From Dillenia suffruticosa (lineage: Eukaryota; Streptophyta; Magnoliopsida; Dilleniales; Dilleniaceae), in the NCBI GenBank assembly GCA_033439265.1, contig JAVTVX010000017.1, forward strand, positions 6,842,001 to 6,906,000: DNA of 64,000 nt, read 5' to 3'. The notes under the pieces are model-generated. The model made no database searches. It was not told the origin of the DNA and saw nothing but the letters and a program-made list of their open reading frames with translations. Numbering within the stretch: the first letter of the stretch is position 1; each line of letters opens with the position of its first letter. A program made the translations under genes and the position numbers. Below, in pieces: positions 1-11,479 of this stretch.

Positions 1-311
1 CTGTAAGCCCTTCTAAGCAGAGAGCTACCTTCACTCGGATTTTGGTTAGCATTGTTAGTAAGTTCATCTATATTGACCAAGAATCGGGGGCTTAAGGACT
101 TCGAGTTATGGATAAGCATTTTATGCGGCACCTCGTAATTTTTCCTCTCTAATATTTTCATTTTCCCCGTCTCGCGTTCTATTTCAAGGGATGGAATTAT
201 GCTGAATTTCCTTGTGAGCCCCAAAGCCCTCTCCGGTTTCCCTACCTTTACCATTAAGGTCCCATCAAAACTCTTTGGTCTCTCCCTCTTGTTTTCCATC
301 TTGGCATCCAT
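1..311 (-). CDS. N-terminal part of an unrecognised plant protein, cut by the window edge
   Basis: Seen: an ATG at 311-309 opens a frame that runs without a stop to position 1 (103 codons plus two bases), so the gene or its first exon continues outside the window. The peptide starts MDAKMENKRERPKSF and is rich in Lys, Arg and Glu. It has no signal peptide, no membrane segment and no domain I recognise; later stretches include RALGLTRKFSIIPSLEIE and SLSPRFLVNIDELTNN. A TATA box on the same strand at 525-533 and a leader of roughly 180 nt containing TCA and ATT runs support this as a true 5' end. Inferred: a real protein-coding gene, probably soluble. I assign no function. A chance open frame is unlikely given the amino-acid composition and the promoter placement. 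Confidence 0.6.
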   Translation of the reverse strand, partial: MDAKMENKRERPKSFDGTLMVKVGKPERALGLTRKFSIIPSLEIERETGKMKILERKNYEVPHKMLIHNSKSLSPRFLVNIDELTNNANQNPSEGSSLLRRAY

Positions 312-524
312 TTTTATTCAAAAGCTGAAAATTCAAGAATCACGCCATTGCATTAGTTGTATATATTAAGGGCCACAAAAAAAGATGATGATGATGATGA
401 TAACAACAATAATAATATTAATAGTAATAATAACCAATGTTGGAAGAGGATTACATATGAAGCTGTTTATGCTTAGTAGGAGAGAGAGAGACTGTGAACT
501 TGTGGAATTGGAGAAGCTATAGCC

Positions 525-533
525 TATATATAA
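525..533 (-). promoter_or_regulatory. TATA box for the gene at 1-311
   Basis: On the minus strand the sequence reads CTTATATATAGG, a good TATA match about 215 nt upstream of the ATG at 311. This predicts transcription starting near 495-500. There are no experimental data; the call rests on motif and position. Confidence 0.5.
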
Positions 534-2887
534 GCCTCTGTTGGCATGTGCCAACTACATTCTCCAGCTGTAGTAGTCCTTGGCACAGTGGCAATGACAA
601 AGCATAGGGGTCTCACGATTGAAGCTTCCTTACAAATTTAATGTCTGAAAAGTGGCATTCATGTTCCCAGATAACTACACTTCATGTATAGTACCACAAT
701 GAAAAGGCACTTTTGTTTTTTGCTAACACCTTCTAAATACTCTGTTAACTACATCACCTTCAAGGTTTTACGGGTAAAAATACAAATTTGATGATTAAGT
801 AATCTGATAAGTGCTGGCTGTCCACTGTTGGGTGTTTCACACAGCACCCTTCACACCCTTCAAATATGAAAGGACAAGCTTTAAAACAAAATTGATGCTA
901 TGCATAAATTAAAATTCAACAGCTAATCATATGAGTTGGGCGTACATCACCAGCCGACCCAACTTAATGAGATTGGTGGTGCACTACTCAGGTAGATTTG
1001 GTGAGATTTTATAAATTTAAGACCCTAATCAAATTGGTTCAATTAGTCTGAACATATTTATTCAGAAGGACGCAGTGGGCCTGATAATTCTCAACTCAGA
1101 TTACCTTCTGTTGGACCATTACTTTCATCTATGGTGTTAGTTTTGTATTTTTGAAAAGAAACTCCACAAAAACCAAGACTTTGGGATTAGACAACTCATT
1201 TGGCCGGTGCCATGAGCGACGGGGAACAATGCCATCCAGAAATTTCGTGGGGTTTTACTTCTGGGGCCTGGTGTTTCCATTTTAGTAAAAGAAACATTTA
1301 AATCTCTCAAATTTATCTACCAACGGAATCAATTCGCACACAAGAAGAAAAGGACGCATGGATTATTATCACATGGCGGTGGCCATCACAACGAGCGGAC
1401 ATCAATTGAAGTTCTCCGCTTGATTTCAACCAGGAGAAACCCAAAGCATCGAGCCGGCCTCATGTTCAAATTATGCAATTTCAAAATAGTGATAGACTCA
1501 TCAAATGGACACCCTTTCTTTATCGAGCAAGACAGTTTCAGGTGAGGCTGCCATTGTCAATGTCATTGTAAAGCCCTCCTACTCCAACACCTGGAATCGT
1601 CTATTCCAAACTTCAAAAGCTTAAAAGCAAATCCCAACATGATTCCAATAATACACGTAATGTGGAATTTGTAGATGGAAATATTTATCCACATGTTAAT
1701 ATGAAATTTTGAGATAATGTGTCAACTTTTTCATTTTCAAGAAAAAAAATAAATTTGCAAATAATTAGTTTCGCTAATGGTTGACACGAATCTCTCTGGT
1801 GGGGATTATTAGCACTCCACTTTGCCCATTAACATTCTCTATTTTTCATTTTTCCAACTATACCCTTATTCAATTTTTGTTTTTTTGATGCAAAAGTCAA
1901 AACTATTTTATTTTCTTATTATATTAACACTTTAAACTAATTATAATCAATAAATAAAGAGAGAAAATTTAAAATACTTTAAATTTTTTAGAGAGAGTTA
2001 ATTAATATACTTATTTTTTGAAAGAGAAAGCCTAAAGTTTATTTTTTTAATGAGGGAATATACCCCAAAAAAAACCATTTAGAGAGAAAAATAAACTAGA
2101 TTGATTGTTTTTAAGATATATTGGTTTTTTAGAGAGAGACCCATATATTTCAAGAGAAAATTTTGAAATAATTTAATTTTTTAAAAGAGAGAAAATTATT
2201 ATATGCAGTTTTAGTTTTAGAGAGAGTAAATCTAATTTTTTAAAAAGCAAATTAATTAATATACTTATTTTTAAATAGAAAAAAACTAAAATTTTCTTTT
2301 TAGTGAGAGAAAATTCAAAATAAATATTCGAGAACATTACGCTTGATTCCTTTTATCTGTTATGATTGAATACCCAAATTTGAAAAAATATTACAATTTA
2401 ATCTCCGTTCTTTAATATTGTCACCGTATCCGTTAAATGTTGGCTTGACGTGATTTGAAAATTGACCTGACATGACATGTGGACCGAGATGCTGGCGCGG
2501 CATTTGACATGTTGACACTTTTGTCCAGTAAATGTGTCTTATCAACCAGTAATAATAATAGTAATAGTAATTTCCTTTAGAACGGTTTTTATGAAATTCA
2601 GGTGGAATATTTCCTTTCCATATAAAATTCAAACATGCACCAAGTAAATCTATATATCAAATTATAAGACTGGACCAATATTACATTTGACACAAGAGCC
2701 GAAGATTTAATGAATACAGCTCCTATGATTTCGAAATTGGCCGATGGCCGTCTTGTTACTGTATAGTGGAGTGTCGAACTCATAGCGTTCAACGATGTAT
2801 TAAAAGCTTGTTCCACATATCGATGCCAAAAATGAGACCCAAAACGTTTGCGGTGCGTGTAGTGGACTCTAATTGATCCAAGAAATT

Positions 2888-2918
2888 CCCCCCCCCCCCC
2901 CCCCCCCAAAAAAAAAAA
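2888..2918. repeat. Homopolymer junction, C20 followed by A11
   Basis: A run of 20 C is followed directly by a run of about 11 A and then a GA-rich stretch (2943-2990). Such runs are prone to length error in assembly, and the open frames reading through it (glycine or proline runs) are artefacts. Confidence 0.8.
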
Positions 2919-3186
2919 CAGATAAACTCACTGCGCGCGCGTGGGAGAGAGAGGGAGAGAAAGAAAGAAAGAGACAGAGACGGAGAGGGCATGGCATCAC
3001 TTCCAATTGTTGGGGTGTCACCATGCAAATATAGAAGTCTGGCGGGGCGGATGCCAGACCATCAGTTATCATATTCTGGAATCATCCACAATTTTGAGTT
3101 TATTAGATTTAAACAATATAATACGAAGTCAGCATTATCTATGAATTTAGACTTTCTAAGATCCCATGTAATAAAATTTTAATTCA

Positions 3187-3352
3187 TGACAGTTGACTTA
3201 ATAGATAATGATAATTAATTTATTAATCGAATCTCAAATTTGAATTCAAAAAAAAGAAAAAATTATGTTAAGAAATCTCCTCTAAATTGAACCTGACACT
3301 AAACTAATCAAAATATAGATTCAAATGTTGATCGACGATAAAAAAATAATAA
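3187..3352 (+). mobile_element. Old SINE relic
   Basis: Aligns by eye with the other degenerate SINE relics of this window: a TGAATTCAAA block resembling a box B, a central CTCCTCTAAATTGAACC segment, then ACTAATCAAAATATAG and an A-rich end. No target duplication could be identified. Confidence 0.4.
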
Positions 3353-3784
3353 TAAAATTTAAAGATACTTACACCCTATAGCTTTAGCCTCTCCTATAAC
3401 CTTCAAAATGTATACTATTTGCTATACTTTCATAGTAAATTCTTAATTAACATTCAGACAAAATTTAGCCGATTATATGGATTTAACCCGGGAGATGTGG
3501 TTTTGTATTAATTTTGATATAGTAATAGGAGTATTATTTCATTTAATTTTTATTTAAGATTTTGAATAGAATAACAAAAAGCATAATTTCATTTCATCTT
3601 ATGTTTTCTAAAAAAATTATAATTTTCATAAGTAATAATAATCATAAAATTTATAACTGTTGAACTATCATTCAAAAATTAATATTTTTGTTTTGATGCA
3701 AAAATATAATAATCATTATCCGTGATCACAAATTTCATAATTTCTATAATTATAACAGCAAGATAAAATCACCATAGGTTTTCT

Positions 3785-3785
<1 letters not shown>

Positions 3786-3821
<36 letters not shown>
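3786..3821. repeat. Poly(A) tract, about 36 bp
   Basis: Uninterrupted A run. It may be the tail of an old retroposon on the plus strand, but the sequence upstream is too diverged to assign. Confidence 0.8.
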
Positions 3822-3824
<3 letters not shown>

Positions 3825-3959
3825 GATACAAATCCAAAATTAAGCCAAAAGCAACATGTTCCGCGTTTCCAGTACCACGCCGCCGGTGGCAAATGTGGTG
3901 GAGGTGAGATGAGTATTTTTGTCCTTTAATTAGGTTGAAAGTTTAACTCTCCCTAGGTA

Positions 3960-4075
3960 TGGAAAAAATAATATCAAAATAGTCATTCTCATAAAATCGG
4001 TGTTATAAATATCGATTCAAATTAATCAAGACGAAATTTTAAATATCGAGTGATGATTAAGTTATGGTATAAGAA
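3960..4075 (+). mobile_element. SINE 3'-end fragment
   Basis: The segment TCAAATTAATCAAGACGAAA followed by an ATATCG motif and an A-rich end matches the 3' half of the better preserved SINE copies at 11263-11479 and 40525-40757 (GATTAGTTRGGACGAAA, then ATATCGG). The 5' half is not recognisable. Confidence 0.3.
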
Positions 4076-5045
4076 AAAAATGCCGCCGATGGCAAAAGCC
4101 CAAAGACGTTTCAAGTATCGAACGTTTGCCTTCACACCATTATTGGGCTGACCTGGTCTATGTTTTCTAGTAACCCATTTAACCCAATTTTCTTGGATCA
4201 TTACTTATCCCCATGACTTGTTCACTGTCAAACCGGCGCCGTCATGGCACAACCAAAAGAGACAAAACATCCCTATTTTTTTTGTTTGATTGATCAACAT
4301 AAAAGTAAAAAGCATGAAGTCAATTCAAAGGCACCACACATTAAGCATCCTAGATTGACATATGTGCTCAGTTCGAATTTCCAACGGCTACAAAAGATTC
4401 AACGCTGCAGTAGCTTTATGCACGCGTTTATTTGTTTGTTTATTTATTTTTTTTTAATGAAAATCGATATTTAAAATTATATTTTAATAAATTTAATTTT
4501 AAAAATATAATTTAAAATATATTTTTTTAATATATTTTTTTTATTTTTAAATTTTAAATTTAAAAATTAATTAAAAATTTTAATATTTTATATACCATAT
4601 TGCGCGTACATTGATCTGACATGTTGGTTATTATTATCACTTAAAAGAAAAAAAAAAAGGTCAATTGTAATTCTGAAAACGTAATTGAATAACATTAGAA
4701 GCAGTTGTACAACTCAGATTATCTTGAAGGTGACATTTTGCAGTTTTTGTTGACTCAGTCTTCTCACCTCTTCTACAATGGAGCAATTGATAATGTAAAT
4801 GGCGCATTGGTAGAAGCAAATATGTATTAAGATTGTAATTGTAATTTGACTTCAAATTCATGTTTTCAAGGTACAATTCAATAATGAGGTGTTTCGAACT
4901 CAAATTAATCAAGCAACCTTTTAAGTTCCCATGCTGATCAATCAACCAAGTTTTTACTACAACTTCCGTGGCCTCTTTAGGGTTAGCAAATGAAGCAGAT
5001 GAGGGTGGATTTCACATGTTCATTTATATCCTCACTGAATGAGGT

Positions 5046-5160
<115 letters not shown>

Positions 5161-6043
5161 CATGCGACCCACACAAACACTTGCGCAGATTACTGCATTT
5201 ATATTTATTTGCTTCCTCTTAAAACTTAGATTCAATATTTCTATTACGATTTTAATATTTATTCTAACTGCGAGTTGCCTAACAGGGCCCATGCATTTAT
5301 ATTTTAATATTTATTTAAAAAAAACTATATTAAAAAAATCATAATCTTAATAAGATTCGTAAATATATTTGAATTGAATTAATTAAAATATGATTTTGAA
5401 TATAAATAATAAAAAATAAAAAAATAATATATAAGAATCTATCCCCTATAAAACTAAAGCACCAAAAGATTTTCTCGTCAAAAAGAGGGTTGAATATACC
5501 TAGAAGGGCAGTGGTGCTCGATCGGCATTAATGTCAAACCAACCCCTCACGTCCGACCCCGTGTACTGAAAAAGAGTAGATTATAGCACCCCTATCTCTC
5601 TACCTTTCTTGCTGATATGGAAATGTTGTTGCTTCGTCGTCGTGCAGTAGTCTGACGTGGCTCACAAGACTTCTTCAGCTTCCCTTGCAAGATCTTTGAC
5701 AAGTTCAAACCAAGAACAAATAAACCCAAAGAACCGGCCTTCTCAAAAATAAAATAGACAAAATAATAATGCCTTTGTTGAATGAACAAAGCAATTTGAA
5801 ATTTTTTAATTGGCTTTGCATTAAACTATCATATACAAGGTCACTCTCACTCTCACTCTCTCTCTCTCTCTATTTTCCATTGCTTGCTGTGTCCTTTAAA
5901 TATTACATATTCCAAAACCAATCTTTATATCCTCCGGCAACGAAAATAGCGAAAACCATTGCATACTCATGCCTTTTCTATCATTTCCACCATCATCTCT
6001 GATCTCTCTCTCCTCACCACACTTATCGAGCTCTATGATCATT

Positions 6044-6757
6044 ATGGACTCACCGGAGTCGAAACCACCGAGGAGAGAGCTTCAAGGACCACGTCCAACC
6101 CCTTTGAAAGTCAGAAAGGATTCACACAAGATAAAAAAACCACCCATTGCTCCAGCACAGCGACGGCCACAACCACCGTCTCAGCCCCGTCCACCTGTCA
6201 TAATTTACACGGTCTCTCCCAAGGTCATCCACACACACCCAAATGACTTCATGAGCCTAGTACAACGTTTGACAGGTTCAACAGGCTCTTCTTCGTCTTC
6301 ATCATCCTTGTCGCCTTCCTCATCATCTATAATGGGGACTAAGGTTTTTTCTAGTGATGATGCAATATCTCCCGCTGCGAGATATGCCACCATAGAGAAA
6401 GCAAAGGCATATGAAGGGAACAACATGAAGTACTCTTCACAAGTTGAGGATCCTTCATCATCATCAGTTGTGGACATGAGTGTAGGGATCATAGAGAGGA
6501 AGGGTTTTTCTCCATCCGGGATATTGTCTCCAGGACCATCCTTGCTAACACCGATTCCGGCAAACTTTTTCTCTCCACCATCAAGTGACCTAAATGCCTT
6601 TAATTTTATCCATGATATGAGTCCTGTCCTTCAAAACAGTAAGCACTTCATGGATGGCAATCCTTTCTTGTCAAGTCCTAATTCAAACTTCTTTTCTCCT
6701 AATATGATTTCCCCTACTCAACTTCTAGATCTTTTCAATAGTTGGTTTAACCCTTGA
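6044..6757 (+). CDS. VQ-motif protein, MKS1-like
   Basis: Intronless, 237 aa. What is seen: an N-terminal GPRPTPLKVRKDSHKIKKP block (residues 15-33), a Pro/Arg-rich linker, then the VQ core FMSLVQRLTG (69-78), which fits FxxxVQxxTG. A serine-rich stretch (about 80-100) follows, then a C-terminal half with several SP sites ending in an FNSWFNP tail. Known for the family: plant-specific nuclear cofactors that bind WRKY factors through the VQ motif; MKS1 is a substrate of the MAP kinase MPK4 in defence signalling. The GPRPxPLxVxKDSHKIKKP block is the MKS1-subgroup signature and begins soon after the ATG. I chose the ATG at 6044 because MDSPES resembles family N-termini; in-frame ATGs at 6035 and 5969 would add 3 or 25 residues. 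The leader is pyrimidine-rich (CT repeats at 5840-5870). A (GA)n-(GGGA)n tract lies about 110 nt past the stop. Confidence 0.9.
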   Translation: MDSPESKPPRRELQGPRPTPLKVRKDSHKIKKPPIAPAQRRPQPPSQPRPPVIIYTVSPKVIHTHPNDFMSLVQRLTGSTGSSSSSSSLSPSSSSIMGTKVFSSDDAISPAARYATIEKAKAYEGNNMKYSSQVEDPSSSSVVDMSVGIIERKGFSPSGILSPGPSLLTPIPANFFSPPSSDLNAFNFIHDMSPVLQNSKHFMDGNPFLSSPNSNFFSPNMISPTQLLDLFNSWFNP

Positions 6758-6867
6758 GGCGTGATGTAATTTGGGAAAGTAATTTATAATTAAAATTTTA
6801 TTGCCCTCACTGGCCTTTTGTTATTGGAGTAAAGTTATGCTAACCTTTCAGATTAGCATTATTTGGT

Positions 6868-6868
<1 letters not shown>

Positions 6869-6908
<40 letters not shown>

Positions 6909-6944
6909 AGGGAGGGAGGGAGGGAGGGAGGGAGGGAGGGAGGA
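6869..6944 (+). repeat. (AG)n-(GGGA)n compound repeat, G-quadruplex-prone
   Basis: About 17 AG units run into about ten GGGA units on the plus strand, about 110 nt after the VQ stop codon. It is therefore probably in the 3'UTR or just beyond. Four or more GGG runs with one-base loops fit the G-quadruplex pattern on the sense strand. Confidence 0.9.
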
Positions 6945-8639
6945 AGATGGATTTGGGACTTGCATTCTTTGGGTATGATGATCTTGAAAATTCGGTTGGG
7001 TGGATGGATGGGAAGGTGTTGGGTGTGGAATCTTGAAATTGGTTTAATTTGGGTGGCCAAGCAAGCAGGAGGGGTTCAGTCGATTGATGGGCTCTTAAAG
7101 TTTGGTGGACCACATGATTGGTCAGTTCGGCCTAAACATCTCTCTTTTCATTAGTATTAATTTTACTTCCCTAGTCTAAGATAATGTTATTGTTTGTCTA
7201 ATAGTTCTTGGCATGTACCATGAACCACCTCTGCAACATAGTTTTATTAATTTGACGGCGATGATGATTGGTGTCTTCTTTTCTGGTTGCATGTTCTTGT
7301 TTGATAATGCTAAATCCGGAATTCTCATATTACCCTATTCTCTGCCCAAAAAAGTTCATCGGAATTGAAATTTACAATTTTTTTAATTAATATTGGTCAA
7401 TGTCAAGGCAACTTCATTGCGCACAAACATGTAAATGCTGGTTATTAGTTTTTGTTCAATTTAAATTTCAAAGCTTTAACCAAAAAAGAGGGGGGAAAGA
7501 GCTAAAAAAAGTGATCACATCTTTTTACATCTGAATTGTATGCTAGTTGGATTTACAAAAATCCCCAAATATCATGACTTAACATATGATCAAACCTGTA
7601 ATCTAGACTAATTTACCATTGGTGTTTTGGTTGCGCATAAAAGATGGGTCATACAAACTTTAATGAGGTTAGTATTTGTGAAAGCTTTAATTTTATGTTA
7701 AAAGAGATATTTTACGATTATTATGTGAAATAGGTCTATTGAATCATTTTTCCGGCGATCGCTATTTTTTAATTAAGATGATAAAATGATCAATAATCAT
7801 AAGATACAATACCAATAAAAATTGTGGCAGTCTTAATTGATTATTGTTTTGTGTTTTATATCAAACAATCACATTCATGATAAAACAACTGTGCTCTTTC
7901 CATCGTAAGTTGCCATTATTTGTTGCAATTTGTGAGAAGAATGTTTCTCCTAAGTTCATTGCATGAGAAAAGTTTTTCTAGAAGTACTAAGCGATACATG
8001 ATAAATATGATTAATTATTTTAGTGATCTTAAAGACTAGTATTTTCATTTAGTAGATAAATCCAAGTAAATCACGACAAAATCCCTTATTTTTTTACTCC
8101 ATATCGTGTCGGACTACAGTCTAAAAGATTAGGGTTGTTGCATCCAAATCTATTTGATGAGACACAACTCATGAAGCAAAACCTTGGTCAAAAAATTAAT
8201 TGCGTATTCCCTTTCGGTCTTTATATTTTAATCAAAAGCTATGAGAGAGTGGTTAAGAAATGGATGGTTCTGCCCACCAATGACTATTATTTTAGAAGCA
8301 TATTCTTTAATCCATGTTGGTGTTTATTAATTTTCAAGGCAGAAAAATGTCTTGGGGCAGCTGAACAAGTTATTTGAAAGGTTCAAACTTTAAATTTAAC
8401 TAGTCGAGTATGTTTATTTTATAAGAAGGGTTTTAGTTAGCATAATGAAAATCTTACTTCATGGTATAGTAGCCATCCTCCATCATGAGAGAGACGTACG
8501 ATATTCTGGAAATTGAAACTTCCATTCGAACTTTGGCCGGAGCAATAACCCTAAGTCACTCATGGAACCCCTGGTGTACAAACAAAAATATATAAATAGT
8601 GCGAGCTCCATAGAGAGGTTTGTCGTATGACACATTTAC

Positions 8640-8820
8640 CGACGATTAATTGGTTTAATGGTTGAATATCAATATCATTTTAAATAAATTCTTGAATTTG
8701 AGTTTTATATACGAATAGAATAAAATAGGAGTCGAAAAAATTTTATCGTTTAAGAATTTTATTTATTTTAAATCAGATTTAATCAAAATTAAAGTGATTT
8801 TTAAAATTTAAAAAAGTATA
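8640..8820 (+). mobile_element. Old SINE relic
   Basis: Starts with a tRNA-like head containing GGTTTAATGGTTGAATATC, followed by a TTGAATTTGAG box-B-like block, then the family's AATCAGATTTAATCAAAAT segment and an A-rich end. Strongly diverged, assigned by eye. Confidence 0.4.
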
Positions 8821-9259
8821 TATATAGTAACACATTCTGGTTGGACCTGAATGAATAGGTTTCAGAGCTAGGTCAAGCCCAAAATCGAAACATACTAATA
8901 TATATATGATTATCAATGGATGTGACAACTAATGTTTTGTAGATCCAATAGCAGTACATTAAACATACTAATATATGACAGTGAATGTGATAACATTTGA
9001 TGACCAAAAAGGCCGATGGTCAAGCTAAAATTGGCAGGAACATGCCAACTGATGAAAACCACCAAAAATTGGTCGACACCTGCTGAAACAACCAGTCTTG
9101 TCAACGCCGACAGCCTGAACCAACGGAACCACTGTCGGAGCCGACGGAAACATAAGAACTGACAGGAGTCAGCCAGTCCGAGCCGGGGCTAACGGTGTGG
9201 TTGGACAAATCTCCATACTATCCGATTGATGTGGTTTTAATGATACTAATATGTATCAA

Positions 9260-9660
9260 GAATTTTATTTTATTATCCAATGCGAAAAAATTATCACTAA
9301 CCCTTTTAGTAATAACAATTATACCTATTTAATTACGACCGCCGTCTTTACTAAAAATCGTTAAACAGATTTATTGATCATAAGTTCAATAACGAATCAA
9401 AGTCATCAGACACATTTAATGACTACAAATCTATTTAACCACAATTATACATATTTAGTGAGTAGAGAAATCACCACTAAATGTGATCATAAAACCTTTT
9501 AATGACCATTTTTTCATTCTCGTCACTAAACTGAATAATGATTCGATATTTAATTATGACTTTTGATTTTGTTATTGAAGAATACTTTTAGTGACCGGAT
9601 TTTAATAATGACTTCTAATTTTTAGCCATTAAGAGTCATTTTTTAGTACTCTCTATAAAT
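9260..9660. mobile_element. Possible non-autonomous CACTA-like DNA transposon remnant
   Basis: The stretch repeats, in both orientations, short words such as TTTAGTGA, TCACTAAA and TTTAATGAC (examples near 9293, 9415, 9455, 9475, 9520, 9590). Dense subterminal repeats of this kind are typical of CACTA and some MITE families. I did not find clean terminal inverted repeats or a target duplication, so family and borders are uncertain. Confidence 0.35.
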
Positions 9661-11004
9661 AGATAATCCCTTTTCATTTCTTCATCTTTTTTTTTTCCCC
9701 AAAAAAGAAAAAAAAAAGTATCAGTATCTTTCTAACAAAAAAACTTTAGTAAAATTTTTAAAATTCGTTTCTGCCGCAACATCCCGCGGCTTTCCTTGCT
9801 TGTTAAATCAATTAATGAGTAAATTACTTATTTAGATCTTAAATTATGACTCAATAAATAAATAAACTTCTAATTTTGAAATGATACATTTAAAATTTTA
9901 AACTGTTTAGTAGTAAAAAAGATTTTATCCTTAACAAATGTTAAGAGGGTGATGGTAAAATTGTGTTTTAACTTAGAATAATTTAAAACTATTTATTTTA
10001 CTCAAAATATATATGACATTCTGAAAACATCTCTTTTAAGGGTTGAAAACTATTTTTTCATTCTTATTTTAATTTTATACTATATACAACATTTTTAACA
10101 TTGAAAGAGGTTTTTCCTGGAACTTTTTGAGAGCTTAGATCATTTCCAGTTATTGACTTGCCCTCCCCCAACCTAAGATCTTCGAATCCTTGATCAGAAG
10201 AATCTGAAATTCCTGCATAGTAACTTCCAAGAGCTCACTTCACTTGGAGATTGTTTTCTTTTTTTTTGGGTGTAAGTGGATTATTTGCCCTCAATCGATA
10301 TTCGGGTTTCACTTGATTAATACAGCCAAATACTATAGGTTCATTCAGAGGCTGACTCTCTCAAATCCATTTCTTTATTCTTATGGCTCGAATTCAAAAC
10401 ATATTATTAAGAGGGTATAGTGGCTTATCGCTACACCAAAGGAGTTTGACAAAGATATGTTTGTTTTAAGTGTGGAAAGATAATGTTGGGGGTAGTGGTG
10501 GTGAAGGAGAGATTTTTCTTGTAATCTAGAGCTTGTTAGGGGGATTTTGCGTACCATTTTCAAGGTGTTAGATGGGTCTATCAGATTTTTTAAGTGGGTT
10601 TTTGGGAAATTTGGGGAAATGTTCGGAGATTAGCTTGGTGGGAGTAGATTTAAGGGGTTTGGAGCTGTGGAGAGAGGCAAGGATTGAGGGGTCACGACAG
10701 TCAGAGAAGTGTTTGAGGGAGTAGGACAGAGAAGAGGCGGTGGTGGTGGTGGTGGTGGGGTTGGGGAGTCCGGGGACTAGAGCAAGAGCGAAGGGTGAGG
10801 AGTGAAAATGGTGTGTGGAGAGAGAGAAGACAACCGTTGCTGGATAAGTCCACGTAATGTGCCTGTTCATGTACATATGAGGAGCCTAAGCCAAAACTCA
10901 AATTGCCGAGAACTTAAAAAAAAGAAATCTATTCGGTGTAACCAATTGTATACCAACGCACCCAGCTCGAAGAGAGAAAATTACTTAATTAAACCCTTTT
11001 AATT

Positions 11005-11183
11005 TGAATGATCCGACGCTTTATCTTTTTAATTAGAGTTTTTAAGTTCAAGTTTTGATAATAGAGAAAAAGAATTTAAAAGAGTCAACTCTATAATAGA
11101 CCCTACAGTTTTTGGATTAGATTAATCGGCGTAACCTGAATACTGACCAATAAAAAACCTAAAAAAAAAACAAAAAAAAAGAG
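11005..11183 (+). mobile_element. Old SINE relic next to a younger copy
   Basis: Aligns with the minus-strand relic at 17088-17250 over most of its length (GATCCGACGCTTTATC head, AGTTCAAGTTTTGATAA, a GAGTCAACTCTATAATAG block, GATTAGATTAATCGGCG) and ends in an A-rich tail at 11160-11180. It lies 80 bp upstream of the younger copy in the same orientation. Confidence 0.5.
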
Positions 11184-11262
11184 CAGAGGAAAATTACTAC
11201 TTAAACGTGGTGGTGTTAATTTTTAAATATGGGAAAAGAGCACAACACAAAATACAAGAGCA

Positions 11263-11479
11263 ACCAATGTAGGTTGGATCAACTGGATGTGGGATTGAGT
11301 TCTTTTAAGCATGACCAAACTTCAACTCCCGCTGGGAGTATCGGACTCTCATGTGTATAGAGCGTTCTCAGTTGAGAGACCCACCCTCTGAAAAGGAGCC
11401 ACTGTAATTATTAATCCGGATTAGTTAGGACGAAACTTTGAATAATAGGCGGTGCCGAAGACATGGTACAAAAAAAATC
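11263..11479 (+). mobile_element. tRNA-derived SINE with 8-bp target duplication
   Basis: The element is flanked by the direct repeat CAAGAGCA (11255-11262 and 11480-11487). It has a box-A-like head (GGATCAACTGGATGTGGG), a box-B-like CTTCAACTCCC, a unique body with GAGACCCACCCTC and GGATTAGTTAGGACGAAAC, and a short A8 tail at 11470-11477. The same sequence recurs inverted at 40525-40757 with roughly three quarters identity by eye. SINEs are RNA polymerase III-transcribed and moved by LINE reverse transcriptases. I do not name the family. Confidence 0.75.

Noticed and set aside
2598..3144. Overlapping glycine- or proline-rich small frames
   Set aside because: Products of the C20-A11 and GA-rich low-complexity stretch; no domain and mutually overlapping.
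6801..7154. Open frames across the (AG)n-(GGGA)n tract
   Set aside because: Low-complexity translation in the region after the VQ stop codon.
10381..10901. Possible gene with Gly/Val or His/Pro/Thr runs
   Set aside because: Driven by a GGT repeat. No frame stays open with a plausible start, and short peptides such as ILRTIFKVLDGSIRFFKW could not be tied to a family. A decayed gene is possible but not supported.
11263..11330. Intact tRNA gene
   Set aside because: The box A/B-like motifs belong to a SINE head; no cloverleaf with a proper acceptor stem could be drawn.
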